64,000 nt of DNA from Paraburkholderia solisilvae (GTDB taxonomy: Bacteria > Pseudomonadota > Gammaproteobacteria > Burkholderiales > Burkholderiaceae): assembly GCF_902859875.1 (NCBI RefSeq), contig NZ_CADIKF010000038.1:1-64000 (forward strand), given 5' to 3'. Positions 52,142 to 61,987 of the stretch are shown here, piece after piece (position 1 is the stretch's first letter; the number at the start of each line of letters is the position of its first letter). Position numbers and translations under genes: made by a program. The notes below the pieces were generated by a model. The model made no database searches and was not told the origin of the DNA. It saw only the letters and a program-made list of their open reading frames with translations.

Positions 52142-52801
52142 TCAGGCAAAGCTCTTCAACCGCTGCAGCGCCTCGACCATTTCGCCCGGGTCCGGCCGCA
52201 GCGTGTAGTCCGGACTGACTTCCGCGTACGCAATCGTGCCGTCCTGAGCGATCACATATCGAGCCGGCATCGGCAGCGTCCAGCTGGGTTCGCCGTTGAT
52301 AACCGGCAAGTCGGTGTTGAATCCCTTGTAAGCGTCGATCAATTCATCCTGCAGACGGAACCGGATGCCGAATCCGTCAGCCGCCTTGCCGCCTTTGTCG
52401 ACCAGAATCGGATAGCTGAGCTTGTTCTGGCGCTGCGACTTCAGGCTGTTCGCCGCGGTCTGCATCGAGATCGACACGAGATGCGCACCCAGCGAGCGGA
52501 TCTGATCGGCGACTTCCTCGATGGCCTGCAAGTCGATGTTGCAGTACGGACACCAGACGCCGCGATAAAACGTCACGACCAGCGGCCCGCTTTCGAGCAT
52601 CTCGGTCGACGAGACGATCTGGCCTTCCGCGGCCCTCAGCGAGAACGTCGGCGCGATATCGCCCACTTTCAGCGCGCGCTCCGCCTGACCGGTCGCGATC
52701 AGTTCTGCCGTTGTCCTATGAAAAATGTCGACGACTTCGGGCGACGCAACCTTGCTCTCGAAGTGCGCCTTGAAGGCATCCAGTTTGTCTTGCAGTTTCA
52801 T
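52142..52801 (-). CDS. AhpC/TSA-type peroxiredoxin-like protein, 219 aa
   Basis: Seen: thioredoxin-fold with GDIAPTFSLRAAEGQ and VVTFYRGVWCPYCNIDLQA; the peroxidatic position is the first Cys of WCPYC. C-terminal MPARYVIAQDGTIAYAEVSPDYTLRPDP fits burkholderial members of this group. GGAGTCGGAA precedes the ATG. Divergent LysR at 52908 probably regulates it. Inferred: thiol-dependent peroxide reduction. Confidence 0.9.
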   Translation of the reverse strand: MKLQDKLDAFKAHFESKVASPEVVDIFHRTTAELIATGQAERALKVGDIAPTFSLRAAEGQIVSSTEMLESGPLVVTFYRGVWCPYCNIDLQAIEEVADQIRSLGAHLVSISMQTAANSLKSQRQNKLSYPILVDKGGKAADGFGIRFRLQDELIDAYKGFNTDLPVINGEPSWTLPMPARYVIAQDGTIAYAEVSPDYTLRPDPGEMVEALQRLKSFA

Positions 52802-52907
52802 TTCCGACTCCTGTGTTTGCTCGCCGGTAGTGGCGTGAACACATGGTGATTCATTCGTACAGTCGGGGGTAGAATGGCTGGATGACTTTCAGTTATTCAC
52901 ACGGCAA

Positions 52908-53825
52908 ATGAATGACAAGCTATCGGTGCTGCGGCTCTTCACGCGTGTCGCGCACACGTCGAGCTTCACCCGGGCGGGACGCGAATTGGGCATTAGCCAG
53001 CCGTCGGTGTCGAGGCAAATCTCGGAACTCGAAGCGGATGTCGGCACCGCGCTCTTCAGCAGAAGCACGCGAGCCGTCAAGCTGACCGACGCGGGCGTCG
53101 ACTATCTGTCGCGCGTCGAAGCGATCCTCGCCGCGCTCGAAGAGGCCGATCACGCCGCGCGTGGTACGACCGAGTTGCGCGGCCGTCTTCGCGTGGCGCT
53201 GTCCACCAGCTTCGGCATTCGCGAGGTGATTCCGCGCATTGACCGCTTCATGGAGTTGCACCCCGCATTGCATATCGATCTGCTGATGGAAGACGACCGG
53301 CAGGACCTGATTGCGGAAGGCGCAGACGTCGCGATCCGGTTCGGTGTGCTGCCGGACTCGAGCGCGAGATCGAGACTGCTCGGACGGTCGGCGCGCATGC
53401 TGGTGGCCGCGCCCAGCTACCTGGCGCGCGCGGGCCGTCCTGTCGAGCCATCCGACTTGAGCCAGCACACCTTCGTACTCGGTCCATCGAGCGCGGCGTC
53501 GCTAGGATGGACGCTTCAAAAGAACGGACGCGACGCCGTGTTCCGCGCGGACGGGCGTCTCACGACATCGGTGAACGAAGCGGCGACGGCCGCAGCCGTT
53601 GCGGGGCTGGGCATCTTGCCTATCGCTTTGTGGGGGTGCCGAAACGAGATCGCGGACGGACGCCTCATGCCGATACTCGAGGACTGGCAGCTTGAACCCG
53701 TCGAGATTCACGCGGTATTCCCGCCGGGACGAGCGTCCCGTCCCGCCGCTAGCGCGTTGATCGATTACCTGACCGAAGAGATCAGGCCCATTTCGGTTCG
53801 AATCGGACCGAAACGGCAGCGCTAA
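52908..53825 (+). CDS. LysR-family transcriptional regulator, divergent from the peroxiredoxin
   Basis: Seen: helix-turn-helix FTRVAHTSSFTRAGRELGIS with SVSRQISELEADVGTALFSRS, followed by a CrgA-like effector domain (LRVALSTSFGIREVIPRID, LIAEGADVAIRFGVLPDSS). It is 305 aa. The 106-base divergent gap holds the shared promoters. Confidence 0.9.
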   Translation: MNDKLSVLRLFTRVAHTSSFTRAGRELGISQPSVSRQISELEADVGTALFSRSTRAVKLTDAGVDYLSRVEAILAALEEADHAARGTTELRGRLRVALSTSFGIREVIPRIDRFMELHPALHIDLLMEDDRQDLIAEGADVAIRFGVLPDSSARSRLLGRSARMLVAAPSYLARAGRPVEPSDLSQHTFVLGPSSAASLGWTLQKNGRDAVFRADGRLTTSVNEAATAAAVAGLGILPIALWGCRNEIADGRLMPILEDWQLEPVEIHAVFPPGRASRPAASALIDYLTEEIRPISVRIGPKRQR

Positions 53826-53952
53826 AGAGCGCTCCTTGTCAGGAAGGCTCCCGCGCTGCTGATTTGAACCGTGACGGCCTGGTCACGGCCGTCTGCACGA
53901 GCGACACATACGGCCCGTTCGCGCTTTTCTCCGCCATATAAGCCGCGCGCGC

Positions 53953-55194
53953 CTAGGGCGAAACAAACATGTTCTTGCGAATCGAGCCGTGCACACCCCA
54001 ATTCCCGTCGACCACCTGCGTCACACCGAAATCCGCCGCAACCGACATCAGCGCGATCGCTTCGTCCTCGCTCATCCGGTGCACGGTCATCAGGAAGCGC
54101 CGCAGCTTGCGGAACGCATCGCGCATCGCTTTGTCGAGGCTCGCATGCTGCGCGACTTCGACCTGCGCGTTCGGGCCGAGCTCGGCCAGATAATTCGCGA
54201 ATGTGAAGCCGTACACGGACCACAGCTCGTCGGTTTCGAGCAACGGATGCGTGAGCCCTTCGAGCGTCGTGCCGCCGAGATCGTTCTTCTTGTGCAGCAC
54301 GAATTCGAAGTCGCCGGTCAGCGAACATTCGATCGCGGTGCCGCCGAGTTCGCTGTCGCCTTGCGCCGCATGCGGGTCGCCGACTGAAAAATACGCGCCG
54401 TCGACTGCAACCGGGTAGTACATCCGCGCGCCCTTGCCGACGCGCCAATCGTCGATATTGCCGCCGGTGTAGCCCGGTGGAATCGAGCTGACGAAATCGG
54501 CCTCGGCCGGGGCGACGCCCATCGTGCCGAAGTGCAGACGCGCGGGCACCTTCACGTTCGGCAGAATGTTCTCGCGCTTGCGCACCAGCGAGTGATCGAC
54601 CCTTACGCCCGGATAGTCGATCATCGCGTGCACGACGCCGTCGGGGTCCGTCTGCGGCGTCCACACATAGTTGTAGACCGCGCGCGCGTGCGGTTCGCCC
54701 GCGGTATCGAGTTCGAAGATCGTCACCACTTCGCGCGGCTTCGGCTCTTCGATCAGATCGCGATACTGAAAGCCCCACGAAGCCGCCACATTCGATCCGA
54801 AGCAGCGGCCCGCATAGCATGCGTTGCAGCTCGGCCGCGGACGCACGTCGAGAATCCGCACTTCGAGCACGTCGCCCGCTTCGGCGCCTTCCATCGCGAC
54901 CGGCCCGGTCAGCAGATGCACACCGACGCCCTCGCCGGACCCGAGCTTGAACGGCCCGACGGTTGGGCCCGCGCCGCGGCGCGGCATCGCCTTGTGCTCG
55001 CGCGTCCAGTGAAACACGCTCTCGGCGCCGGGATCGCCGGCAATCATCCGTTCGTGGTCGTCGTTCGCATGATGTGTCAGCGTCTCGATCGTTACGCGGT
55101 CGCCGGAACGCACGGTCACCGCGGGCGCGACCGCCTTGCTGAAATAACCCCAATGCACCGTTTCCGGCGAGACAGGCAGAGTGTGGTGCTTCAT
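53953..55194 (-). CDS. Acetamidase/formamidase family protein, 413 aa
   Basis: Seen: full-length FmdA/AmdA-type protein: TIETLTHHANDDHERM, GVHLLTGPVAMEGAEAGDVL, CFGSNVAASWGFQYRD, HFGTMGVAPAEADFVSS, GNIDDWRVGKGARMYYPVAV, GDPHAAQGDSELGGTAIE. Known: hydrolyses short aliphatic amides such as formamide to acid plus ammonia. Last gene of the minus-strand catabolic run; it would release nitrogen from the imported compound or its breakdown products. Confidence 0.92.
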   Translation of the reverse strand: MKHHTLPVSPETVHWGYFSKAVAPAVTVRSGDRVTIETLTHHANDDHERMIAGDPGAESVFHWTREHKAMPRRGAGPTVGPFKLGSGEGVGVHLLTGPVAMEGAEAGDVLEVRILDVRPRPSCNACYAGRCFGSNVAASWGFQYRDLIEEPKPREVVTIFELDTAGEPHARAVYNYVWTPQTDPDGVVHAMIDYPGVRVDHSLVRKRENILPNVKVPARLHFGTMGVAPAEADFVSSIPPGYTGGNIDDWRVGKGARMYYPVAVDGAYFSVGDPHAAQGDSELGGTAIECSLTGDFEFVLHKKNDLGGTTLEGLTHPLLETDELWSVYGFTFANYLAELGPNAQVEVAQHASLDKAMRDAFRKLRRFLMTVHRMSEDEAIALMSVAADFGVTQVVDGNWGVHGSIRKNMFVSP

Positions 55195-55384
55195 GTCGGT
55201 TCGGACCTTGTGTCGAGATGTCGTGTCGTGTCGTGTGCTGCCCGGCGTCGTGTTGCCGGGCGGCGCGGAATGCGAATGGACTTGCCGTTGCCCTTGCGTT
55301 GCTGTTGCCTTCGCGTGCCGCTGCCTCGCGGTTGCCTTCGCGTTTGCGGTTGCCGTCGCCGTGGCGGGTTACCCTTCACGCGCT
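55195..55384. repeat. Low-complexity GTTGCC-type repeats between amidase and ABC genes
   Basis: The stretch from about 55281 to 55371 consists of irregular hexamer-like units (GTTGCC, CTTGCG, TTCGCG). GTTGCCTTCGCGT occurs twice. Another run, TGTCGTGTCGTG, lies at about 55219-55231. No gene is supported. It looks like slipped-strand expansion of GC-rich coding-like sequence. Confidence 0.6.
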
Positions 55385-57187
55385 TCAGGGCGCAACTTCA
55401 AACCGCGTGTCGGCACCCATCACGTTGAGAAACTTCGTCGTCAGCGGATGGCGCGGATGCGTGAGCAACTCGTGCGCCGGCCCCTGTTCGACAACGTTGC
55501 CGCCGCTCATGAACACCACCCGGTCCGCAACCTGATCGGCAAAGCGCAACTGGTGCGTCGAGATGATCATCGTCAGGCCGTCTTCGAATGCGAGCCGCTG
55601 GATCACGTCGAGCACTTCGCCGACCAGTTCCGGGTCGAGCGCCGAGGTCGGTTCGTCGAGCAGCAGCACGCGCGGATTCGGCGCAAGCGCCCGCGCAATC
55701 GCGACGCGCTGCTGCTGACCGCCCGACAGATGACGCGGCAGCGCATCCGCGCGATGACTCAAGCCAACGCGTGCAAGCAGTTCGTGCGCGCGGCGATCCG
55801 CTTCAAACGCGTTGATGCCATGCACCCAGCGCAACGGACCCGCGATGTTCTCGCGCGCACTCAAATGGCTGAACAGATTGAACTGCTGGAACACCATGCC
55901 GACGCCGACGCTCGCGCGTTCGTTCGCAAGGTGGCGCGCGTTCATCGGCCGGCCGTCTTCGCGATAGCCGAGCCTGCGCCCGCCGACGTGAATCTGGCCG
56001 GCGTCCCATTGCTCCAGATGGTTGATACAGCGCAGCAGCGTGCTCTTGCCGGACCCGCTCGGACCGAGCAGCGCGATCACCTCGCCGGTCTGCACGGTCA
56101 GATCGAAGCGGTCGAGCACGGTCTGCCTGCCGTAGCGTTTGTGCAGACCGGTCACGCGCACGGCGGCGGGACGCGTTGCCAGTTCCGCATAGCGTGCCGT
56201 GCGATCGAGACGCGGTGGGGCGACAAGACGCAGCGGTCCGCGGGCGGGGAGCGACGGCCCAGCCAGACCACCCGCGCCTGAGTCGAAGTTCGCCACTGCG
56301 GCTGCGTGCGCCATGGCGGCTTCCACGGCCGCTGCAGCTTCGTGCGTGCCGCCACCGCTTCCGCCGTTGCCGCTGCCGCTGCCGTTGCCCACGTCGGCAC
56401 CGTTGCCCATGCCGGCTGACGTTGGAGTCGTTTGAGCGCCGCCATCGGCATGACCGCCAGCGAGCACCTGCGTCACCGCATCGCCGCCGTCACGCACCCG
56501 CCGCCACGGCAACAAACGCGCAAACCGTTCCGACGGCGCACGATCCAGATCGAGCGACGCCTCTGCGATCAACTGAATCAGCGCAATCGCGCCGGTCAGT
56601 ACGAGATACATCAACCCCGACGCGAAGAAGATCGAAAAGAAATCGAATGTCGACGACGCGAGCTGTGTGCTGCGCAACGTCAATTCGTCGACGGCGATCA
56701 CCGACGCAAGCGACGAGTTCTTCAGCGCACTCACCGACTCGTTACCCAGCGCGGGCACGATCGTGCGGATCGCCTGCGGCGAGATTACGCGACGCAACAG
56801 CACGGCCGGCGTCATCCCAAGCGCCTGCCCCGCGAGCAGCTGCCCGCGATCGACGCCTAGCACGCCGGCCCGCAGAATCTCCGCGATAAACGGCCCTTCG
56901 TTTGCGGCGAGCGCGAGGCCCGCCGCGCCTATTGCGCTGAGCTTCAGACCGATGTGCGGCAGCGCGTCGTACGCAAACACGAGCTGCAGAATCAGCGGCG
57001 TGCCGCGGAAAATCACCGTATAGCCGCGCGCGATCACCGCGAGCGGGCCTACCTTGCTCAACTGCATCGCGGCCAGCACGAGGCCGACGAACAGACCGCC
57101 GGCGAGTCCGAGCACGGTCACCGCAATCGTGAAGCCGATCCCGTGCAGCAAATACGGCAAACTCAAATAATGCAGAAACAGATCCAT
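55385..57187 (-). CDS. Fused amino-acid ABC transporter: permease plus ATPase in one 600-aa protein
   Basis: Seen: residues 1-225 are a HisM/GlnP-type permease (FRGTPLILQLVFAYD, EGPFIAEILRAGVLGVDRGQ, SLASVIAVDELTLRS). Residues about 232-335 form a low-complexity Gly/Ala/Ser/Asn linker. Residues about 343-598 are a full ATPase with Walker A GPSGSGKST (375-383), LSGGQ (487-491) and LLLDEPTSALDP (508-519). Such fusions occur in proteobacteria but the 100-residue linker is notable. The binding protein follows upstream at 57282. Inferred: uptake of a polar amino acid or amide. Confidence 0.92.
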   Translation of the reverse strand: MDLFLHYLSLPYLLHGIGFTIAVTVLGLAGGLFVGLVLAAMQLSKVGPLAVIARGYTVIFRGTPLILQLVFAYDALPHIGLKLSAIGAAGLALAANEGPFIAEILRAGVLGVDRGQLLAGQALGMTPAVLLRRVISPQAIRTIVPALGNESVSALKNSSLASVIAVDELTLRSTQLASSTFDFFSIFFASGLMYLVLTGAIALIQLIAEASLDLDRAPSERFARLLPWRRVRDGGDAVTQVLAGGHADGGAQTTPTSAGMGNGADVGNGSGSGNGGSGGGTHEAAAAVEAAMAHAAAVANFDSGAGGLAGPSLPARGPLRLVAPPRLDRTARYAELATRPAAVRVTGLHKRYGRQTVLDRFDLTVQTGEVIALLGPSGSGKSTLLRCINHLEQWDAGQIHVGGRRLGYREDGRPMNARHLANERASVGVGMVFQQFNLFSHLSARENIAGPLRWVHGINAFEADRRAHELLARVGLSHRADALPRHLSGGQQQRVAIARALAPNPRVLLLDEPTSALDPELVGEVLDVIQRLAFEDGLTMIISTHQLRFADQVADRVVFMSGGNVVEQGPAHELLTHPRHPLTTKFLNVMGADTRFEVAP

Positions 57188-57281
57188 CAGTCAGCCACCT
57201 TTCAACTGCTCATCAACGACTCATCAACTACTCACCCACTACGCCTCAACCGCTCATCGACCGCCCGTCAGGCGCGTGCCA

Positions 57282-58220
57282 TCAGTTCGAGACGATAAGC
57301 TTCGGCGCTTCGAGGTTCTCCGCGGGCAGCGACCACTTCTTCAGCATCTGCGCCTGCGCACCCGACTTCTGCAGCGCGACGAGCGCCGCCATCACCGCCG
57401 CGCGCAACTCCGGCTTGTCCTTCGGCACGCCGATACCGACCGAGTACGGCAGCGTCACCGCGCTCGCCTTTTCGAGCTTGTCCGGATACGCCTTCACCGC
57501 CTGCTCGACGGTATTCACGTCATTGATGTATGTATCCGCGCGGCCCGCGAGAATGGCCTGAATGCAGTTCGCGTTGTTGTCGTACAGCTGGACGGTCGCT
57601 TCGGACTTGCCTGCCGCCTTGCACGCCGGCGCGAGGTTGTTGATCAGCGGCACTTCGACATAACCGGTGTTTTCCGCGGCGGTCGCGCCGCACATCGACG
57701 CATTGATGCCGGTGATCTTCTTCGGGTTGCCCTTGGCGACCAGCACGCCGTCGAACACCTTCGAATACGTGATGAAGTCGGCCGCTTTCGCGCGCTCCTC
57801 AGTCGCGTAGATATCGGAGATCACGATGTCGGCCTGGCCGCTTTGCAGCGTCGTCAGCAGCGCGGCGAAGGTGACCGGCTTGTACGCCATCTTGAAGCCG
57901 AGGCAGTCGCCGATCGCTTCGCCGAGGTCGATATCGAAGCCGATGTATTTGCTCGGGTCGTTCGGATCGAGCGCTTCGTAACCCGGCGTGTGCGGGTTGA
58001 TGGCGTTCGTCAGCGTCTTGCCCTTGAGCTGCGGATACTTCGCCTGGAGCGCCTTGCATTCGGCTGGCGTCGCGGTTTCCGCGGCCGACGCGCGGCCGGG
58101 GACCGAGATCATCAGCACCAGCAGCAGGCAAACCACGCCGGAAACGAGTTCGCGCCAGTGTCCGGCGGCGGCAAGCGCGCGCAGCCGGCCCTGCCCGCGA
58201 TCTGTCAGTACGGTACGCAT
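57282..58220 (-). CDS. Periplasmic amino-acid-type solute-binding protein
   Basis: Seen: start ATG 58220 (GGAG upstream) gives 312 aa with a long signal region (LVSGVVCLLLVLMISVPGRA, then SAAE). The SBP3 fold follows: YIGFDIDLGEAIGDCLGFK, FAALLTTLQSGQADIVISDI and IQAILAGRADTYINDV. Its neighbour encodes the fused permease-ATPase that it feeds. The frame continues upstream to 58538 without support. Confidence 0.9.
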   Translation of the reverse strand: MRTVLTDRGQGRLRALAAAGHWRELVSGVVCLLLVLMISVPGRASAAETATPAECKALQAKYPQLKGKTLTNAINPHTPGYEALDPNDPSKYIGFDIDLGEAIGDCLGFKMAYKPVTFAALLTTLQSGQADIVISDIYATEERAKAADFITYSKVFDGVLVAKGNPKKITGINASMCGATAAENTGYVEVPLINNLAPACKAAGKSEATVQLYDNNANCIQAILAGRADTYINDVNTVEQAVKAYPDKLEKASAVTLPYSVGIGVPKDKPELRAAVMAALVALQKSGAQAQMLKKWSLPAENLEAPKLIVSN

Positions 58221-58452
58221 CAAAAGACTCCGTGAGCGGCAGATGTCAATGGCACACCCCATGTACGCCTGATTGCATTGCACGGGAGCAAGCGTAGGTG
58301 GAGGAAATTGGCGGGACTTGTCCCGACGCGCCCAAATACCTGGATTCAGGTGAAGCGGTGCGGGTGGCGCGCCCGGGCGGGGGGCGCATAGGCGGGGAAG
58401 CGGAATGCGCGGCGGTCGGGCAAGCCGCGTCAGCCGCGGCTCGAGCCGCCCT

Positions 58453-59496
58453 TTAAAACAGCGTGCGAATCCCGCCGCCGATGGTATAACCGGACGAGAA
58501 ATGCGTCGCGTGATCGCCGAGCACCGCCGTATAGACAAGCGTGCGTCTCGACAGCGGATAGTCGTAGCCCACCGACCACGTATTGCGGAATTCGTCGCGC
58601 TCGCCGCCGCTCTTCGACATGCCGTCCGACATCAGCACGGTGCCGACACCTATCTGGATGGACGCCCCGAGCTGACCGAAGTTGACGTGATAGCCGCCGC
58701 CCGCAATCGCATTCGAGATGTACTGATACTGCCCGTACAGCTTGACGGCGCCGATCTCGTAAGTCGCCCCCGCCTGTACCGCCGACTGCGTCGAAAGGCC
58801 GGGCACGCTCGATGCGAAATCGCCGGGCACGCTATTGAATTTGAGCTGCTGGTACACGACGTTCGCGGTGATCGGACCACCGCGGTATTGCACCTGCCCC
58901 GCCCACTTGTTCTGCCCCGGCTCGCCCGCCGCATTGCCGAACGCGTACTGCGCATTCAATTGCCAACCGTCGTAGGGAGCGGTCGAATAGGTCACCGCAT
59001 TGCTCCACTCGCCGCCGCCGCCGCCCACGCCCTGACCGTTGACGGCCACATACGTGTGGATCACCGCCGGCGAGAACACGAACGAATTGAAGAACGGGTT
59101 GTAGAAGATCGTCGAGTTCCAGTAGAGCGGCCCGATCTGCCCGAAGACGAGCTTGCCCCACGGCGCGTTGATACCGACCCACGCATTGCGTGAAAAGAAC
59201 CCGTCGCCGGCGAAGCGCCCGAACGTGCCGTTCTGCACCGAAAAATAGCTCTCCAGTTCGAACACCGCCTGGTACCCGCCGCCGAGATCTTCGCTGCCCT
59301 TGAGCCCCCAGAACGACGCGGTCGCGCCGCCGTTGCCGACCATCCACGCGGTCTGGCCGCCCAACGCTTTTTTCGCGCCCACGAATGCGTCGACGTCGCC
59401 GTATAGCGTCACGCTGGACTGCGCGGCGGCGTGGCCGCTCCAGCATAATGAGGCGAGCGCCGCCGCAGGGAACGCGCGCCGCAGTTTCCTGTTCAT
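58453..59496 (-). CDS. Gram-negative general porin (OmpC/PhoE-like burkholderial type)
   Basis: Seen: a 347-aa protein with signal peptide (AAALASLCWSGHAAAQ), first strand SSVTLYGDVDAF, GLKGSEDLGGGYQAVFELES, NAWVGINAPWGKLVFGQIG, and a terminal aromatic residue (TLF) as needed for outer-membrane assembly. Known: 16-strand trimeric porin. Within this locus it probably admits the catabolic substrate. Confidence 0.92.
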   Translation of the reverse strand: MNRKLRRAFPAAALASLCWSGHAAAQSSVTLYGDVDAFVGAKKALGGQTAWMVGNGGATASFWGLKGSEDLGGGYQAVFELESYFSVQNGTFGRFAGDGFFSRNAWVGINAPWGKLVFGQIGPLYWNSTIFYNPFFNSFVFSPAVIHTYVAVNGQGVGGGGGEWSNAVTYSTAPYDGWQLNAQYAFGNAAGEPGQNKWAGQVQYRGGPITANVVYQQLKFNSVPGDFASSVPGLSTQSAVQAGATYEIGAVKLYGQYQYISNAIAGGGYHVNFGQLGASIQIGVGTVLMSDGMSKSGGERDEFRNTWSVGYDYPLSRRTLVYTAVLGDHATHFSSGYTIGGGIRTLF

Positions 59497-59538
59497 CTGA
59501 TACCTCCGTAGCTTGTTTTTTTATTGATGCGCGGCGGT

Positions 59539-60564
59539 TCAACGCATCGCGGCGCGGTAGTAGGTCGGGTCGTAGTACTTCGATGGGTCCGTCAGCGTCT
59601 TATGGGGCGTCGCGTAGCGGCTGCGCAGCGCGAGCACGGTGCGGATGCCCGCCACGTTCATGCGGCCCTTGCGGAAAAAGCCCGCGTGCGGATCCAGCAG
59701 TTCGCCATAGGTGGTCGCCGCGAGTTCCGGCGACATCTGCGGTACGTTCTTGCGCAGAATGGCGATCGCTTCGTCATGGTTCTTCGGGTCGTACAGCCAG
59801 TCGATGGCCTCGACATACGCGCGGATGAACGCCACCACCTTCGCCTTGTTCTCATGCGCCCATGAGCGGCGCGTCGCCGCGACATTGCCCTGATAAGGGC
59901 CGATTACATCGGTGGCCGTCGCGATCTGGTTGAAGCCGTCGTTGCGCGCCAGAATGTTGAACGGCGTGGACAGCAGCGTGGCCACCTGCTTGTGCTGCTG
60001 CAGCGCCGCCCAGCGTTGCACCATGCCGCCCGCGGTCTCGATCTTGTAGTCGTCCGGTTGCAGGCCTTTACGGGCAAGCATGTCGTACAGCACGAACGCA
60101 TAGCCGGTCGTGCGCGCGTCGACCGATAACGTCTTGCCGCGCAGATCGTCATAAGACTTGACGTCCGGCGCCGCGACCAGAGAAAGGAAGCTGCTGTCGC
60201 TGCCCATCACCGCGACGAAGTCCGGCTGCGCACCGATCGGCGCTTCGCCCTCGCCTTCCACGTACGCAACGATGTTGTCGATCGCGGTCATCGCGATGTC
60301 GAAGCGGCCTTGCGACAGGTCGGTCATCTGGTTCACCGAACCGGTCGTGCCCTGCAGGATCACGTGAATGCCGTGCTGCGCGAAGAAGCCTTTGTCTTCG
60401 GCCACGTAGCTCGGCCAGTTGAAGCCGCCGGGAAACACGTTGACCGTCACGTCGCCGAGTTTGGGCGTCTGCTGCGCCTGCGCAGCCGGCGCCGCGCTAA
60501 TGCCGCATGCGATGAATGCGGCGGCCGTGAATGCCGCCAGCCACGACTTTCCAATTGCTTTCAT
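59539..60564 (-). CDS. NMT1/SsuA-type ABC solute-binding protein without its transporter
   Basis: Seen: 341 aa, signal peptide ending SAAPAAQAQ, then VNVFPGGFNWPSYVAEDKGF, GTTGSVNQMTDLSQGRFDIA and SYDDLRGKTLSVDARTTGYAF, the fold of taurine, nitrate and pyrimidine-precursor binding proteins. No matching permease or ATPase is in the window. It may feed a distant transporter, or act with the porin or MFS gene either side. Confidence 0.87.
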   Translation of the reverse strand: MKAIGKSWLAAFTAAAFIACGISAAPAAQAQQTPKLGDVTVNVFPGGFNWPSYVAEDKGFFAQHGIHVILQGTTGSVNQMTDLSQGRFDIAMTAIDNIVAYVEGEGEAPIGAQPDFVAVMGSDSSFLSLVAAPDVKSYDDLRGKTLSVDARTTGYAFVLYDMLARKGLQPDDYKIETAGGMVQRWAALQQHKQVATLLSTPFNILARNDGFNQIATATDVIGPYQGNVAATRRSWAHENKAKVVAFIRAYVEAIDWLYDPKNHDEAIAILRKNVPQMSPELAATTYGELLDPHAGFFRKGRMNVAGIRTVLALRSRYATPHKTLTDPSKYYDPTYYRAAMR

Positions 60565-60619
60565 TATTCAACCATCCTAAATATGTGATACAGCAAGAAG
60601 CGGGAAAATGGCGTTCAGG

Positions 60620-61897
60620 CTATTTGGCGGTCACCGGCGCGGATTCTCTCGCGCGACTCGCGGGCAGCGCCATGCGCGACGGTTGCAAGGCGAGCGCGAG
60701 CAACGCGCCGATGCAGGCCAGCAGCGAAATCTGCTCGAGCCCGGCAGCCGACCAGCCGGTGGACGTCGCCAGCCAGCCGATCGTGTAGCCGGCGATCGAC
60801 GCCGATCCATACAGGCTCGACACGAACACGCCCGAAGCCTTGTTATTCAGATGGCCGCTGACCGAGCGAATGTGATAGCCGGCCAGATTCACGTAGATCA
60901 CCCCGCTCACCACGAGCCCCCAGACAAACGACAGCAATGCTTGCGCGATCAGCGTGGAGGCCGCGTAGAAGAGCCCGTAGCCGAGCAAAGCCGCAATCAG
61001 GAAGCTCACGACGAGCACCTTGCGCGCCGAAAGGCGGTCGCCGATCCAGCCGCCCGCGATCGATGCGAACACACCGAACCCGTAAGCGCTCATCACGCGT
61101 CCGGTCATGGCCGGCGTAAAGCCGAGATGTTCACGCAGGAACGTCGGATACATGCCGAGATAGCCGTAGATGATCAATCCGCCGATCAAACTCAGCACGG
61201 TCAGCAGCACCGTGTTGCGATTCCACAGCGTCTGCGCGGTGGCGAGGCCCGCGTCGTCGCGGCGTTCGGCTGCGCGTGTCTCGCTGAACCACGGTCGCAC
61301 CGCGATCAGGATCAGCACGATCGCCGCAAAGCCCAGCAGCCCGAACACGATCATCGGGAAGCGCCACTCGTGCCTCGTCGCGAGCAAGGCGGCGCCGGCC
61401 ATCGGCCCGATAATCGCGCCGACGCCGAACGAAAAATTCACCGCGCCGACCGCGGTCGAGCGAAAGCGCGTGAAGTAGCTGGTTCCGATCGCGATGATCA
61501 CCGTCAGCTGCATGGCTTCGCCGATGCCGGTCGCGGCCCGGTACAGCAGCATTTCGGTAAAGCCGTGCGCGCTCGCGGTCAGCACCGTGCCGATCGAGAA
61601 GATCGCGATGCCGGCGACGGTCGCGCTTCTGCGCGACAGCCGCGCGAGCAGGAAGCCGGTCGGCGCGCCGGCAACGGCCATGCCGAGCGTGAAGATCGTC
61701 GACAGCAAGCCGACCTGCGCGAGCCCGAAGCCGTACTCGTGACGCACGTCGGCCGCAAGCAGCGGAAAAATCTGACGATCCATCGCGTTGATCGAATACG
61801 ACGCGAGCAACACGACGAACATCGCGACGGCGGCCAGCGTCGAACCGGACGGACGCAACCCCGCCTGCTGTGCAGGCCGCGAAAGGGAACTATTCAT
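60620..61897 (-). CDS. MFS transporter, 425 aa
   Basis: Seen: twelve hydrophobic segments; NAMDRQIFPLLAADVRHEYG in helix 1, GAPTGFLLARLSRRSATVAG (motif A) and YRAATGIGEAMQLTVIIAIG in helix 4, typical of metabolite:H+ symporters of aromatic acids and related compounds. It is the third gene of the minus-strand run beginning at 63570 and probably takes up the pathway substrate. Confidence 0.9.
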   Translation of the reverse strand: MNSSLSRPAQQAGLRPSGSTLAAVAMFVVLLASYSINAMDRQIFPLLAADVRHEYGFGLAQVGLLSTIFTLGMAVAGAPTGFLLARLSRRSATVAGIAIFSIGTVLTASAHGFTEMLLYRAATGIGEAMQLTVIIAIGTSYFTRFRSTAVGAVNFSFGVGAIIGPMAGAALLATRHEWRFPMIVFGLLGFAAIVLILIAVRPWFSETRAAERRDDAGLATAQTLWNRNTVLLTVLSLIGGLIIYGYLGMYPTFLREHLGFTPAMTGRVMSAYGFGVFASIAGGWIGDRLSARKVLVVSFLIAALLGYGLFYAASTLIAQALLSFVWGLVVSGVIYVNLAGYHIRSVSGHLNNKASGVFVSSLYGSASIAGYTIGWLATSTGWSAAGLEQISLLACIGALLALALQPSRMALPASRARESAPVTAK

Positions 61898-61987
61898 CTA
61901 CGTCTCGAAGAAGGCGGCGGCCGCCTGGCCACCGCGTGTCAAGGGAGCGGCGCGCACCGGCCAGGCGCGTGCGCCGCGGTCTCGCGC

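Noticed and set aside
55281..55371. A CRISPR array
   Set aside because: The repeats are short irregular hexamer-like units without spacers of constant length; no cas gene is present.
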